Source: Corallococcus sp. EGB
GTDB taxonomy: Bacteria > Myxococcota > Myxococcia > Myxococcales > Myxococcaceae
NCBI RefSeq assembly: GCF_019968905.1
Contig: NZ_CP079946.1
Coordinates: 7,785,356-7,849,355, forward strand
DNA length: 64,000 nucleotides
Reading direction: 5' to 3'
Shown: piece after piece, positions 43,522 through 54,504 of the stretch
Layout: the number at the start of each line of letters is the position of its first letter
Position numbering within the stretch: the first letter of the stretch is position 1
Position numbers and translations under genes: made by a program
Notes under the pieces: generated by a model
Told to the model about the DNA's origin: nothing
Seen by the model: the letters and a program-made list of their open reading frames with translations, nothing else
Database searches by the model: none

Positions 43522-44415
43522 ATGAGCGCTGAGGCCACGCCCTCCCGAACGAAGCGGCCCGTCGAGTACGAGGCCACCGTCCTCGACGTGCGGATGGAGA
43601 CCCACGACACGGCGACCCTGCGGCTGGAGCTGGACGCGGGGGCGGGGCCGCTCGACTACAAGGCAGGCCAGTTCCTGAACATCGACCCGCATCAGTTCCG
43701 GGCGCTCGCGCAGCAGTGCGCGTACCTGCAGGAGCAGAAGGGGCGCAAGGAGTCGCCGCGCTCGTACTCACTCGCCTCCGCGCCGCACGAGCGGCACGTG
43801 GCCATCACGGTGAAGGACGAGGAGTTCATCCCGGGCGTCACGCGCTATCCGCCGCTGCTGTCGCCGCTGCTGGTGCACGGCCGGCTGGTGGGCGCGAAGC
43901 TGAAGGTGACGGGCTTCATGGGGCCGTACGTCCTGCCGGACGACGTCACGGAGCGGGCGGACCACATCCTCCACGTGGTGGCGGGCTCCGGCGCGGTGCC
44001 GAACTTCGCCATCGTGAAGGACGCGCTGCACCGCGGGTTGAAGCTGCGGCACACGTTCCTCGCGTCCAACAAGACCTGGGCGGACATCCTCTACCGCGAG
44101 GAGCTGGCCGCGCTGGAGCAGGCCGCGCCGGACCGCGTGCGGTTGGTGCACACGCTCACGCGCGAGACGGATGAGACGAAGTACGGCCCGCGGGTGCGCA
44201 AGGGCCGCGTCGGGGAGGCGCTCTTGCGCGAGCTGGTCCCGAACCCCGACACCTGCCTCGTGTACGTGTGCGGGCCCGCCATCACCCCGTGGGACCGGCG
44301 CAAGGCGCTGGAGACGCGCACGCCCGCCACGCCGCGCTTCATGGAGGCGGTGCTGGGCCACCTGCACGAGCTGGGCATCCCGGACAAGCGCATCAAGCGC
44401 GAGGCCTACGGCTGA
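43522..44415 (+). CDS. FAD/NAD(P)-binding oxidoreductase of the ferredoxin-NADP reductase type
   Basis: A 297-residue protein from ATG 43522 with GGGAGG at 43513. The FAD domain has KAGQFLNI and the flavin motif RSYSLAS at 80-86. The nucleotide domain has VAGSGAVPNFAI (about 154-165), KTWADILYREEL and the C-terminal CGPAITPWDRR. There is no 2Fe-2S ferredoxin domain, and the segment DPHQFRALAQQCAYLQEQKG is an insertion near the flavin site. It should pass electrons between NAD(P)H and a separate acceptor. The acceptor is unknown; the desaturase is one candidate in the window. It is convergent with the hydrolase gene, 3 bp apart. Confidence 0.85.
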   Translation: MSAEATPSRTKRPVEYEATVLDVRMETHDTATLRLELDAGAGPLDYKAGQFLNIDPHQFRALAQQCAYLQEQKGRKESPRSYSLASAPHERHVAITVKDEEFIPGVTRYPPLLSPLLVHGRLVGAKLKVTGFMGPYVLPDDVTERADHILHVVAGSGAVPNFAIVKDALHRGLKLRHTFLASNKTWADILYREELAALEQAAPDRVRLVHTLTRETDETKYGPRVRKGRVGEALLRELVPNPDTCLVYVCGPAITPWDRRKALETRTPATPRFMEAVLGHLHELGIPDKRIKREAYG

Positions 44416-44418
44416 CGC

Positions 44419-45270
44419 TCAGTGCGCGGGCACGTCCACGGGCGGAAGCTCGTCGAGGAACGTCAGCACGCGCTCGGCCGTCTCGCGCGGCATCTCCATG
44501 GGGAACAGGTGGGAGGCGAGCGGCAGCGTGTCCACCCGCGCGCGCTTCATCTCCCTCTCCGCCCGGGCCAGCGCGTCCGGCAGCAGCGTGTCGGAGCGCT
44601 CGCCGCGCAGCACCAGCGTGGGCGTCGCGTTGGCGCGGATGAGCGACCACGGGTCCGAGGGGAAGGTCTCGAAGATGCGGGCCTCCCACTCGCGCGGGAA
44701 GCGCAAGCGGAAGTCGCCCTGCTCCGTGGGCACCAGCCCGTGCGTGATGTAGTCGTTGAAGCAGTCCGCGTCCCAGTCCCGGAACAGCTTGCGCTGCCGG
44801 TACGCCGTGGCCGCCTCCTCGCGCGTCGTCCACCGGTCCCGCCGCCGCAGCGCGCCGCGCACCATGGGCGCGCGGTCCATGCGGCCCAGGAGCTTCATCA
44901 GGCGCAGCGCCCACAGCCGCGAGCCGGTGACGAGCACGGGGTCCAGCGCCACCACCGCGCGGAACAGCCCCGGGTTCGCGGCCGCCGCCATCAGCGTGCT
45001 CGTGCCGCCCACGCTGTGCCCCACGCCCAGCACGCCGGAGCGCCCCCGCGCCTTCAGTTCGCGCGCGAGGTCCTCGCCCAATTGCTTCCAGGTCGTCAGC
45101 GCCTTCGGGTCCTCCTCCGGCATCAGCGGCCGCGTGCGCAGCGACACCACGTGGTAGCGCGTCGCGAGCCGCGTGAAGAGCTTCCGGTACGTCTCCGGGG
45201 GAAAACCGTTCGCGCAGGCGAAGTGCAGGAGCGGGCCGCTCCCACCCCAGTCATCCAGCTCCAAGGCCAT
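44419..45270 (-). CDS. Alpha/beta-fold hydrolase
   Basis: ATG 45270 (MALELDDWGGSGPLLHFACA) is used because GAAGGGA precedes it; ATG 45282 has no such site. The 283-residue product has the nucleophile elbow GVGHSVGG with Ser86. The acid position is near RGERSDTLLP and the base His in PLASHLFPMEMP. The oxyanion region reads FACANGFPPETY rather than HGxxx, a variant seen in some putative serine esterases. No signal peptide is visible. Substrate unknown. Confidence 0.82.
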   Translation of the reverse strand: MALELDDWGGSGPLLHFACANGFPPETYRKLFTRLATRYHVVSLRTRPLMPEEDPKALTTWKQLGEDLARELKARGRSGVLGVGHSVGGTSTLMAAAANPGLFRAVVALDPVLVTGSRLWALRLMKLLGRMDRAPMVRGALRRRDRWTTREEAATAYRQRKLFRDWDADCFNDYITHGLVPTEQGDFRLRFPREWEARIFETFPSDPWSLIRANATPTLVLRGERSDTLLPDALARAEREMKRARVDTLPLASHLFPMEMPRETAERVLTFLDELPPVDVPAH

Positions 45271-45579
45271 GTCCCTTCCCATCACGACACCCCCACCGCG
45301 TCATGGCGGAGGGGCTCCACCGCTCGTCCCATTCGCATCCGGTGCCCTCACGACCGCTGGGCCGGCCCCACCCCGGGACGAGACTGCGTACCCCGACATT
45401 CAGACACCGCGAACGCCGCCCTGGGTCCTGCCGCCGAGCCCGACCTCTGGCATCGAGCCATCCTGACCGGCCCCTCTGACGTGCCCACGTCCTCCGACAT
45501 GCTCCGTGGCATTTCGCCAGGGAACCCGGCCGTCTGGAGTGTCAGCCCGTGCGCAGCGCCAGGACGGCGGGCATGTAAC

Positions 45580-45648
45580 GCCTGCCCGTCCGCCTCGCAC
45601 GGGCAGGCAGGCGGCCATCCCGGGAGGGTGACACACGCCCCCCTCCCG
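45580..45648. terminator. Two hairpins in the 424-bp gap downstream of the methyltransferase gene
   Basis: GCCTGCCCGT (45580-45589) pairs perfectly with ACGGGCAGGC (45599-45608), a 10-bp stem. CGGGAGGG (45621-45628) pairs with CCCTCCCG (45641-45648), an 8-bp stem. Both lie 47-115 bp beyond the minus-strand stop at 45695. Neither has a T-run. I see no gene in 45271-45694; the upstream end must also hold the hydrolase promoter, not visible as boxes. Confidence 0.4.
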
Positions 45649-45694
45649 TGAGGTCACCTGCCTGGCCCTACGATTCAGGTCGGGTCCGCTTGCG

Positions 45695-46711
45695 TCAGGG
45701 TTCCGGCGGCGCCACGGACGCCGCGTCCGGCCCGGGCTCCGACGCCGGCGGGGGCTCCGCCTCCACGTCCGCGCCAGCCCCCGCGGGCGTGACGCCCAAC
45801 AGCCGCGTCAGCCGGGGCTGCACGCCCGTCTCCGCCAGCAGCGCCTGGAGCTGCAGCCGCGCGCGCCGGTTGTCCCGGTGCACCCGCCGCCCGAGGATGA
45901 GCTCGTTCTTCAACGAGTGCTCCCACCCGGTCAGCTCCGTCACCGTCACCTGGTAGCCGAACGCCTCCAGCGTCAGCGCGCGGATGACGTTGGTCAGGTG
46001 CGAGCCGAACTCGCGCCGGTGCCACGGGTGCTGGAAGAGCAGCGCCATGGCTCCGGCCTGCTTCGCCTTCTTCTCCTTGAGCTGCGCGGCCACCTCCGCC
46101 TGGCAGCACGGCACCACCGCCACGTGGTCCGCGCCGTGGCGGATGGCCGCCACCAGCGCGTCGTCCGTGGCCGTGTCGCACGCGTGCAGCGCCATCAGCA
46201 GGTGGATGCGCTCCGGGTATTGTGCCGCGTCGATGTGCGCCGTCTGGAAGCGCATCCGGTCGAAGTGCAGCCGCTCGGCGCGCCCCTTCGCGCGCTCCGT
46301 CAGGTCCGGCCGCCCCTCGATGGACAGGAGCTCGCCGCCCGCCGCGTCCTTGAGGAACAGCTCGTAGACGACGAAGCCCAGGTACGCGTTGCCGCTGCCC
46401 GCGTCCACCACCACGGGGTTGGCGTGGCGCGATTGCACGTCCTCCATCGCGGGGCGAAGCAGGCCCACCAGGTGGTTCACCTGCTTGAGCTTGCGCAGCG
46501 CGTCCGCGTTGAGGTTCCCGTCGCGCGTGAGCAGGTGCAGCTCACGCAGGAGCGCTTGGGACTGGTCCGGCAGCAGCTCCTTGCGGACCTGCGGCGCTTT
46601 GACGTTCCGCCTCAGACGGACACCACTTCGGTGACCTCCGGGATCATCTCCCGGAGACGGCCCTCGATGCCCATCTTCAGCGTCGCCGTGGACGACGGGC
46701 AGCCCGCGCAC
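45695..46711 (-). CDS. Class I SAM-dependent methyltransferase (PF13679-like)
   Basis: The fold has VVVDAGSGNAYLGFVVYELF as motif I, LLSIEGRPDLTERAKGRAE as the acidic loop, and LLMALHACDTATDDALVAAI as motif IV region. The blocks VVPCCQAEVAAQ and HPWHRREFGSHLTNVIRALT are characteristic of this family. The last 40 residues are Pro/Ala/Glu-rich. The start is a problem: the only ATG/GTG/TTG in frame before the conserved part is GTG 46711. That gives 338 residues but overlaps the Nfu gene by 100 bp, and its first 36 residues look like an out-of-frame translation. A non-standard start such as CTG near 46615 is possible. It is probably coupled to the Nfu gene. Target molecule unknown. Confidence 0.78.
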   Translation of the reverse strand: MRGLPVVHGDAEDGHRGPSPGDDPGGHRSGVRLRRNVKAPQVRKELLPDQSQALLRELHLLTRDGNLNADALRKLKQVNHLVGLLRPAMEDVQSRHANPVVVDAGSGNAYLGFVVYELFLKDAAGGELLSIEGRPDLTERAKGRAERLHFDRMRFQTAHIDAAQYPERIHLLMALHACDTATDDALVAAIRHGADHVAVVPCCQAEVAAQLKEKKAKQAGAMALLFQHPWHRREFGSHLTNVIRALTLEAFGYQVTVTELTGWEHSLKNELILGRRVHRDNRRARLQLQALLAETGVQPRLTRLLGVTPAGAGADVEAEPPPASEPGPDAASVAPPEP

Positions 46712-47172
46712 GAACCCTTCATGTGCAGGTACACGATGCCGTCCTCGAAGCGGTCCAGCGTGATGTCACCGCCGTCCTGCGCCACGGCCGGGCGGATCTC
46801 CTCGTCCAGGATGACCTGGATGCGCTGCTCCACCGTGCCGTCCGACGCCGTGGCCTGACGCGCCGCCTGGATGGCCGCCTCGTCCACCACCGGCAGGTTC
46901 TCCGACAGGTGCGTGTCCAGCGTGGACATCACGGAGTCGTTGAGCTCGTCCCACTCGCCCGACTCGCCCTTGGTCACCGTGACGAAGTTCGTGCCCAGCA
47001 TCACCGCGGTCACGCCCGTGATGTCCATCAGCCTGAGCGCCAGCGGCGACTTCGCCTGCGCGTCGTCGCGGCTGGTGAAGTTCACCGCGCCACCGGCCAG
47101 CAGCTTGCGGTCCACCACGTACTTCAGCGTGCTGGGGTTGGGGGTCCACTCGAGCTGGATGTTCACTGACAT
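46612..47172 (-). CDS. nfuA: NfuA-like Fe-S cluster carrier (Nfu N-domain plus NifU C-domain)
   Basis: The start is ATG 47172 (MSVNIQLEWTPNPSTLKYVV) behind GGGAG. The 186-residue protein has an N-terminal Nfu domain (about 4-90; TPNPSTLKYVVDRKLLAGGA, DITGVTAVMLGTNFVTVTK). The C-terminal NifU domain, about 110-185, has the cluster-binding Cys155 and Cys158 in GSCAGCPSS. It carries and delivers 4Fe-4S clusters to target enzymes. The eukaryotic-type Nfu domain is found in alphaproteobacteria and myxobacteria; E. coli NfuA has a degenerate A-type domain instead, so the symbol is approximate. TtcA and Rsm22-like proteins in this window are plausible clients. Confidence 0.9.
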   Translation of the reverse strand: MSVNIQLEWTPNPSTLKYVVDRKLLAGGAVNFTSRDDAQAKSPLALRLMDITGVTAVMLGTNFVTVTKGESGEWDELNDSVMSTLDTHLSENLPVVDEAAIQAARQATASDGTVEQRIQVILDEEIRPAVAQDGGDITLDRFEDGIVYLHMKGSCAGCPSSTATLKMGIEGRLREMIPEVTEVVSV

Positions 47173-47315
47173 GCTGTTCTCCCTACGAAAGTCCGCTTCC
47201 TCTAAAGGGCGCCGGGCCCCATAGCAACCAGTCCGGCCGTCAGGCAAACGCCCCGCACGGCGGATTCACTCCGGATGGAGCCGACGCCCGTCATCGATGT
47301 ATGACACAAGGTCCC

Positions 47316-47756
47316 ATGTCCTTCCCGCCGCGCCTCGCCCACCTCGCCACCAGGGCCGTGGTGGTGGCCAGGCTGAGCCCCACCTACGCGGCCGCCCACC
47401 ACGTGGACGCCGAGGAGGCCTCCCTGCGCCTCGCCACCGCCCTCAAGGGTCCGCTGCTGACCTCCCTTCTGGAGGCCACCTGGACGCAGATGCTCGGGCG
47501 CACGAAACGTCTCAAGGAAGAAGGCCTCCTGGAGAAGGTGGCCACCACCCTGGGCGAGCGGCCCCTGCGGCCGGGCAAGGTCGCTCCCCTGACACCCGGG
47601 TGGAGCGCCTTCCTCATCCTGGTGGACCTGGAGGTGGGCACCGCCGGCGACGCCGCCCGCCGCGTCATGGAGTCGGACGAGGGTCGCAAGCGGGCCGCCG
47701 CGGGGCTGACAGAGGTCGCGGGCTTCCTGGCCCAGGAGCTCACGCGCGGGAAGTAG
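47316..47756 (+). CDS. Small protein of unknown function
   Basis: A 146-residue product from ATG 47316, chosen since AAGG lies 4 bp upstream; ATG 47301 would add five residues. The sequence is almost fully helical and Ala/Leu/Arg-rich (LAHLATRAVVVARLSPTYAA; AEEASLRLATALKGPLLTSL; RKRAAAGLTEVAGFLAQELT). No membrane span, signal or known motif is visible. It is divergent from nfuA and 63 bp before the FemAB-like gene. I do not recognise the family. Confidence 0.62.
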   Translation: MSFPPRLAHLATRAVVVARLSPTYAAAHHVDAEEASLRLATALKGPLLTSLLEATWTQMLGRTKRLKEEGLLEKVATTLGERPLRPGKVAPLTPGWSAFLILVDLEVGTAGDAARRVMESDEGRKRAAAGLTEVAGFLAQELTRGK

Positions 47757-47819
47757 CACGTCCGGCCAGTCGTGGCGGCAGCCGCCACCCGCCGTTATAG
47801 GCTGGCGCTCGCCACGTCC

Positions 47820-48980
47820 ATGTCCGTCCCGCTCCCCACCACGCTGCGCCTGCTCACCTCCATCACCGACGTTCCCGCGCCGGCCTGGGACGCGCTCGTG
47901 GACCCGGAGTCGGTGCCGTTCCTGGAGTGGGGCTTCCTCGCCGCCCTGGAGGAGAGCGGCAGCGTGGTGCCCGAGCGCGGCTGGCAGCCGCGCCACCTCA
48001 CCGTGTGGCGGGGCTCGCGCCTCGTCGCCGCGGCGCCCGCGTACCTCAAGAACGACAGCCGCGGCGAGTTCGTCTTCGACGCCGCCTGGGCCACCGCCGC
48101 CGAGCGCGCGGGCCTGCGCTACTACCCCAAGCTCGTGCTGGGCGTGCCCTTCACGCCCGCCACCGGCCGCCGCGTGCTGGTGGCTCCTGGCGAGGACGCC
48201 CCCTCCCGCGAGGCGGAGCTCTACAGCGCCGCGCTGGAGTTCGCGCGCGCCGAGGGGCTCTCCAGCGTCCACGTCCTCTTCCCCACGGCGGAGGAGCTGC
48301 CGGTGCTGGAGGCGCAGGGCTATGCGTTGCGCCTGGGCGTCCAATACCTGTGGCGCAACGCGGGCTACCGGACGTTCGATGACTTCCTCGCCCGCTTCCG
48401 CGCCAAGCGGCGGCACCAGATCCAGCGCGAGCGGCGCGCGATGGACGCCCGGGGCATCACCCTGCGCACCCTGCGGGGCGACGCCCTGGAGGAGGTGGAC
48501 GCGGCCTGGGCCCACCGGCTCCATGTGTCCACGGTGGACCGCTACCCATGGGGCGCGCGCTCGCTGACCGAGGACTTCTTCGCCCGCCTGCTCGCCGGCT
48601 TCCGGCACCGCTGCGAGTTCGTGGAGGCCCGGCGGGAAGGCCGCAGGGTGGCTGGCGCGTTCAACTTCACCGGGCCGCGCACGCTGTACGGCCGTTATTG
48701 GGGAGCGCTGGAGGAACAACCGTTCCTGCACTTCAACGTGTGCCTCTACCATCCGGTGGAGGACTGCATCGCCCGGGGCCGCGAGCGCTTCGAGCCCGGC
48801 GCCGGCGGCGAGCACAAGCTCACCCGGGGTTTCGAGCCGCACCTCACGTACAGTGCGCACCTGTTCCTCCACCCCGGCCTGGACCGGGCGGTGCGCGGCT
48901 TCCTGGCGCACGAGCGGGCAGCCGTCGAAAGCGGCATGCCCCTGTGGTGGGCGGAGACGGGTTTCAAGGAGCGGGTCTGA
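47820..48980 (+). CDS. FemAB/GNAT-like acyltransferase (DUF482, PF04339 type)
   Basis: A 386-residue protein from ATG 47820 (MSVPLPTTLRLLTSITDVPA). The family is recognised by PFLEWGFLAALEESGSV, RGWQPRHLTVWRGSRLVAAA, PAYLKNDSRGEFVFD and YYPKLVLGVPFTPATGRRVL. FRAKRRHQIQRERRAM and GRYWGALEEQPFLHFNVCLY follow in the second GNAT half. These proteins have two GNAT-like folds and are often called peptidoglycan-biosynthesis or recognition proteins, but their acyl donor (acyl-CoA or aminoacyl-tRNA) is not known. Soluble, no signal peptide. It lies 61 bp before clpS, so possible co-expression with the Clp operon is weak evidence of an N-end-rule link. Confidence 0.85.
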   Translation: MSVPLPTTLRLLTSITDVPAPAWDALVDPESVPFLEWGFLAALEESGSVVPERGWQPRHLTVWRGSRLVAAAPAYLKNDSRGEFVFDAAWATAAERAGLRYYPKLVLGVPFTPATGRRVLVAPGEDAPSREAELYSAALEFARAEGLSSVHVLFPTAEELPVLEAQGYALRLGVQYLWRNAGYRTFDDFLARFRAKRRHQIQRERRAMDARGITLRTLRGDALEEVDAAWAHRLHVSTVDRYPWGARSLTEDFFARLLAGFRHRCEFVEARREGRRVAGAFNFTGPRTLYGRYWGALEEQPFLHFNVCLYHPVEDCIARGRERFEPGAGGEHKLTRGFEPHLTYSAHLFLHPGLDRAVRGFLAHERAAVESGMPLWWAETGFKERV

Positions 48981-49041
48981 GCATCTTCAGGCAGGCCCGC
49001 CAACGGGAAAGCGAAGCGAAGGCAAGGGAGTCCGCAAGCCC

Positions 49042-49368
49042 ATGGCTCAGAAGCACCCACACGATGACGGCCAGGTCGTTACGGAGACCGTCCCCAAGCA
49101 GAAGCTGAAGAGGCCGACGCTCTACAAGGTCCTCCTGCACAACGACAACTACACCACGCGCGAGTTCGTCGTGGCCGTGCTCAAGGAGATCTTCCACAAG
49201 TCGGAGACGGATGCCGTGCAGATCATGATGCACGTTCATTACAACGGCATCGGAGTGGCGGGCGTTTATACCTACGACGTCGCCGAGACGAAGCTCAAGA
49301 CAGTGGAGGCCGCGGCGCGGGACAACGGGTTCCCCCTGCGGCTGTCCATGGAACCCGAGGAAGGCTGA
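49042..49368 (+). CDS. clpS: ClpS adaptor of the ClpAP protease
   Basis: A 108-residue protein starting at ATG 49042 with AAGGGAG upstream. The conserved fold is complete: LYKVLLHNDNYTTREFVVAV contains the Asn-Asp pair that grips the N-degron amino group. VLKEIFHKSETDAVQIMMHV and VAGVYTYDVAETK follow. The flexible N-terminal 25 residues are those that regulate ClpA. ClpS delivers proteins with bulky N-terminal residues to ClpAP. clpA begins 3 bp after its stop, which makes the pair an operon. Confidence 0.96.
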   Translation: MAQKHPHDDGQVVTETVPKQKLKRPTLYKVLLHNDNYTTREFVVAVLKEIFHKSETDAVQIMMHVHYNGIGVAGVYTYDVAETKLKTVEAAARDNGFPLRLSMEPEEG

Positions 49369-49371
49369 ACC

Positions 49372-51654
<2,283 letters not shown>

Positions 51655-51678
51655 GCACGACGGCGGTTTGAAGCACCC

Positions 51679-51715
51679 GAGGCCCCGGGCCCCCTTCACG
51701 GGGACTCGGGGCCTT
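51679..51715. terminator. Hairpin between convergent clpA and MCP genes
   Basis: Bases 51679-51694 pair with 51700-51715 (outer part AGGCCCCG/CGGGGCCT) with one mismatch, two G-U pairs and a 5-base loop. CGTGTTCCT follows on the plus strand, a weak T-rich tail. It lies 24 bp after the clpA stop and 8 bp from the MCP stop, so it may serve both strands. Confidence 0.6.
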
Positions 51716-51722
51716 CGTGTTC

Positions 51723-53339
51723 CTACTCCTTCGCCTCGACCTTGTAGGCGCCCACGGCGTTGGAGAGCTGCTCGGAGATGATCTGCAGCGTGGTGGCCGC
51801 CTCACCGGTGGACCCGATGCGGGCCACGGTGTCGTCCATCATCTTGGACAAATCATTCACCGCCAGGGTGATTTGGTTGATGCCCACGTTCTGCTGATTC
51901 ACCGCGGCGGCAATCTGCCGGACGGCGGCGGCGTTGTCCTGGACGATGGAGGACAGCTCGCGCAGGTTGTGCCCGCTGTCCCGCACCTGCGCCAGCCCCG
52001 CCTCCATCCGCTCCGCGCCGCGCTCCGTGATGCGCACCGCGGAGGTGACGGAGTTGGCGATGTCGTCCAGCAGCTCCCGCACCCGCGTGGTCGCCTGGAT
52101 GGACTGGTCCGCCAGGGCGCGGATTTCACGCGCCACCACGCTGAAGCCCTTGCCGTGCTCGCCGGAGCGCACCGCTTCGATGGCCGCGTTGAGCGCGAGC
52201 ATGTTGGACTGGTCCGCCAGGTCCTTCACCGTCTGGGTGATGCCGCCAATCTGGCGGGTGCGCTCGCCCAGCTCGAGGATCTTCTCCGCGATCTCCCCCA
52301 CCTGCGCGCGGATGTCGTTGAGGCCCGCCATGGTCTGCGCGATGGAGGCCTCGCCCGCCTTGGCCAGGGTGTCCGCGCGCTCGGCGACGCTGAGCACGCT
52401 CTCCGCCTTCTGCGCGGCCAGCGTGGACGTCTGCTTGATCTCCTGCGCCGTCACCTGCGTCTCCTGCAGCGCGGCGGCCTGGCGGGAGATGGTCTGCGCC
52501 TGCTCCGTGGAGGACGCGTTGAGGTGGTCCGTGGACTGGGTGAGCGCGGTGGCGGCGTGCTGGAGGTTGACCGTCACCTCGCGCAGCTTGCCCACCATCT
52601 GGGAGAAGGAGTTGGACAGCCGCCCCACCTCGTCGTTGCCGCGCGCCTGGATGGGGCGGGTGAGGTCCCCGGACGCGACGATGTGGGCCGTCACGGACGT
52701 GAGCTCCGCCAGCGGCCGCACGATGCTCCGGCCGAACAGCGCCGCCAGCACCACGCCGCCCACCTCCAGGACGAAGGCGAACAGCAGCATGTTCCAGCGC
52801 AGGGCGTTCACCTTCGCGTCGATGAACTCGCGCGCCATGCCCACGTGCACGGTGCCCAACCGGCCCTGCTCCGCCACGGCCGCGGCCACGTCCAGGGCGC
52901 GCAGCGTCCGGCCGCCGCGCTGGATGCGCACCTCCGGCACCACGCGCGTGCGCCCCTTGCCCACGCCCGGCTGCGCCTCGAGCGCGGCCTTCAGGGCCTC
53001 CGGGAAGCCCCCCTGGAACGAGTGCACCAGCACGAAGCCGGTGGGGTCCTGGATGAAGATGTAGGCCAGGTCCTCGCGCTCGCGGAACGTCTCCAGCAGC
53101 GGCTGCAGCGACCCCATGCCCGCGGACACGCCCTGCTCCGCCGCGATGGCCAGGCTCAGCGCCACGGCCTCGCCCTCGCTGGCGTGGCGCGCCTCCAGGT
53201 TGGACTCCAGCTGGCGGGTGGCGATGAGGGTGAGCAGCAGCGCCACGGAGGCGCTGATGACCGCCGTGACGAGCACGAACTTCTGTGCGAGCCCGAGCCC
53301 GCGCAGGAAGGAGACGGGGAGCGCGGAGGAGGGCTTCAA
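51723..53339 (-). CDS. Methyl-accepting chemotaxis protein
   Basis: A 538-residue receptor. The start is TTG 53339, supported by GGGAG seven bases upstream. It has a first membrane helix at about 20-40, a periplasmic sensor part (41-185), a second helix at about 188-208 and a HAMP domain (to about 260). The signalling hairpin follows, with the tip [20 protein letters not shown] and [20 protein letters not shown]. The C-terminal end is YKVEAKE without a CheR/CheB-tethering pentapeptide. Helices around the tip have Glu/Gln methylation candidates. It closes the chemotaxis operon, 97 bp after cheB. The ligand is unknown. Confidence 0.93.
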   Translation of the reverse strand: MKPSSALPVSFLRGLGLAQKFVLVTAVISASVALLLTLIATRQLESNLEARHASEGEAVALSLAIAAEQGVSAGMGSLQPLLETFREREDLAYIFIQDPTGFVLVHSFQGGFPEALKAALEAQPGVGKGRTRVVPEVRIQRGGRTLRALDVAAAVAEQGRLGTVHVGMAREFIDAKVNALRWNMLLFAFVLEVGGVVLAALFGRSIVRPLAELTSVTAHIVASGDLTRPIQARGNDEVGRLSNSFSQMVGKLREVTVNLQHAATALTQSTDHLNASSTEQAQTISRQAAALQETQVTAQEIKQTSTLAAQKAESVLSVAERADTLAKAGEASIAQTMAGLNDIRAQVGEIAEKILELGERTRQIGGITQTVKDLADQSNMLALNAAIEAVRSGEHGKGFSVVAREIRALADQSIQATTRVRELLDDIANSVTSAVRITERGAERMEAGLAQVRDSGHNLRELSSIVQDNAAAVRQIAAAVNQQNVGINQITLAVNDLSKMMDDTVARIGSTGEAATTLQIISEQLSNAVGAYKVEAKE

Positions 53340-53436
53340 GGGAACACTCCCGGGGTGGCGTCCTCGGGTGGCGGACCGTCAGCCACCCGGCGCCAGGGAC
53401 AGCGCGGACATCCGCGGTTTGTTGGAGGAACGCGGC

Positions 53437-54504
53437 TCACCGGACCCCTCCCTCCGGGCCGCGGGCAGGACGGAACGACGGACGCTGACAGCTCTGCAGG
53501 ATGAGCTCCGCCACCAGCGCCAGCGGCGTGCCCCCGTCCGTGGCCTTCAGCTCCACGGCGGCGCGCGGCATGCCGTAGACGACGCTGGACGCCTCGTCCT
53601 GCGCCAGGGTGACGCCCCCGGCCTGGCGGATGGCCAGCAGGCCCCGCGCGCCGTCCTCGCCCATGCCGGTGAGCACGCCACCGCCGCTGCGCCGGCCGTA
53701 GGCCATGGCCAGCGAGCTCAAGAGCACGTCGCCGTTGGGGCACGGCCCGCCATGGCTGCGCTGCAGGCGCGCCAGGCCCACGCTGTCCACCAGCAGGTCG
53801 TGGCCGTCCAGCGGGAAGTACACGCGGCCCGGCTCCAGCCGCTCGCCATCGCGCGCCACGCCCACCTGGAGCTCGCACACCTGGGACAGCCAGCGCACCA
53901 TCCCCTGCGTGAAGCCCACGGTGATGTGCTGCGCGACGAGCATGGGCACCGGCAGGTCGCGGGGCAGCTTGGACAGCACCTCCGCCAGCGCGGGAGGCCC
54001 GCCCGTGGAGGCGACGAGGCCGAACACGTCCACCCGCGCCCCGCTGGGCACGGGCGGCGGCGCCACGGCGCGCGGACGGCGGGAGATGACGGGCACCTCC
54101 GCCATCAGGCACACGGAGTGGGCCAGCTCCCGGCCCCAGCGGCGCAGCTCCTCCGCGTTGGTGACGTTGGGCTTGCCGATGAGCTCCAGCGCCCCGGCGC
54201 TCATCGCCTGGAAGCCCAGGTCCACGCCGCGCTGCTCCGCCACCGCGCTCACCACCAGGATGCGCGCGGGCGCCTGGGACATGATGTGCGCGATGGCCGC
54301 CGGCCCGTCCAGGCCGGGCAGGAGCAGGTCCATGGTGATGACGTCCGGGCGCAGCAGGCGCGCCAGCTGCACGGCGCGGTTGCCATCCCCCGCGCGGCCC
54401 ACGACTTCGATGCGCGGCTCCTCCGTGAGCAGCGCGGTGAGGGTGTTGGCCATGGTGGGCGAGTCATCCACCACGAGCACGCGGATGGACCTCTTCGTGC
54501 TCAC
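53437..54504 (-). CDS. cheB: Chemotaxis methylesterase/glutamine deamidase CheB
   Basis: The 355-residue protein starts at GTG 54504, whose GTGA overlaps the cheA stop. An N-terminal receiver (about 7-125) has VDDSPTM and phospho-acceptor Asp59 (TMDLLLPGLDG). The catalytic domain (about 158-345) has Ser166 in VASTGGPP, His193 in AQHITVGF and Asp in TGMGEDGARG, the full triad. It removes methyl groups from receptor glutamates and so sets adaptation, opposing CheR of the same operon. Confidence 0.95.
   Translation of the reverse strand: MSTKRSIRVLVVDDSPTMANTLTALLTEEPRIEVVGRAGDGNRAVQLARLLRPDVITMDLLLPGLDGPAAIAHIMSQAPARILVVSAVAEQRGVDLGFQAMSAGALELIGKPNVTNAEELRRWGRELAHSVCLMAEVPVISRRPRAVAPPPVPSGARVDVFGLVASTGGPPALAEVLSKLPRDLPVPMLVAQHITVGFTQGMVRWLSQVCELQVGVARDGERLEPGRVYFPLDGHDLLVDSVGLARLQRSHGGPCPNGDVLLSSLAMAYGRRSGGGVLTGMGEDGARGLLAIRQAGGVTLAQDEASSVVYGMPRAAVELKATDGGTPLALVAELILQSCQRPSFRPARGPEGGVR

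Noticed and set aside
45271..45694. Small ORFs in the gap between the hydrolase and the methyltransferase genes
   Set aside because: Candidates of up to 85 codons lack ribosome binding sites and have Cys/Gly/Arg-rich shadow-like composition. The segment shows only hairpins.
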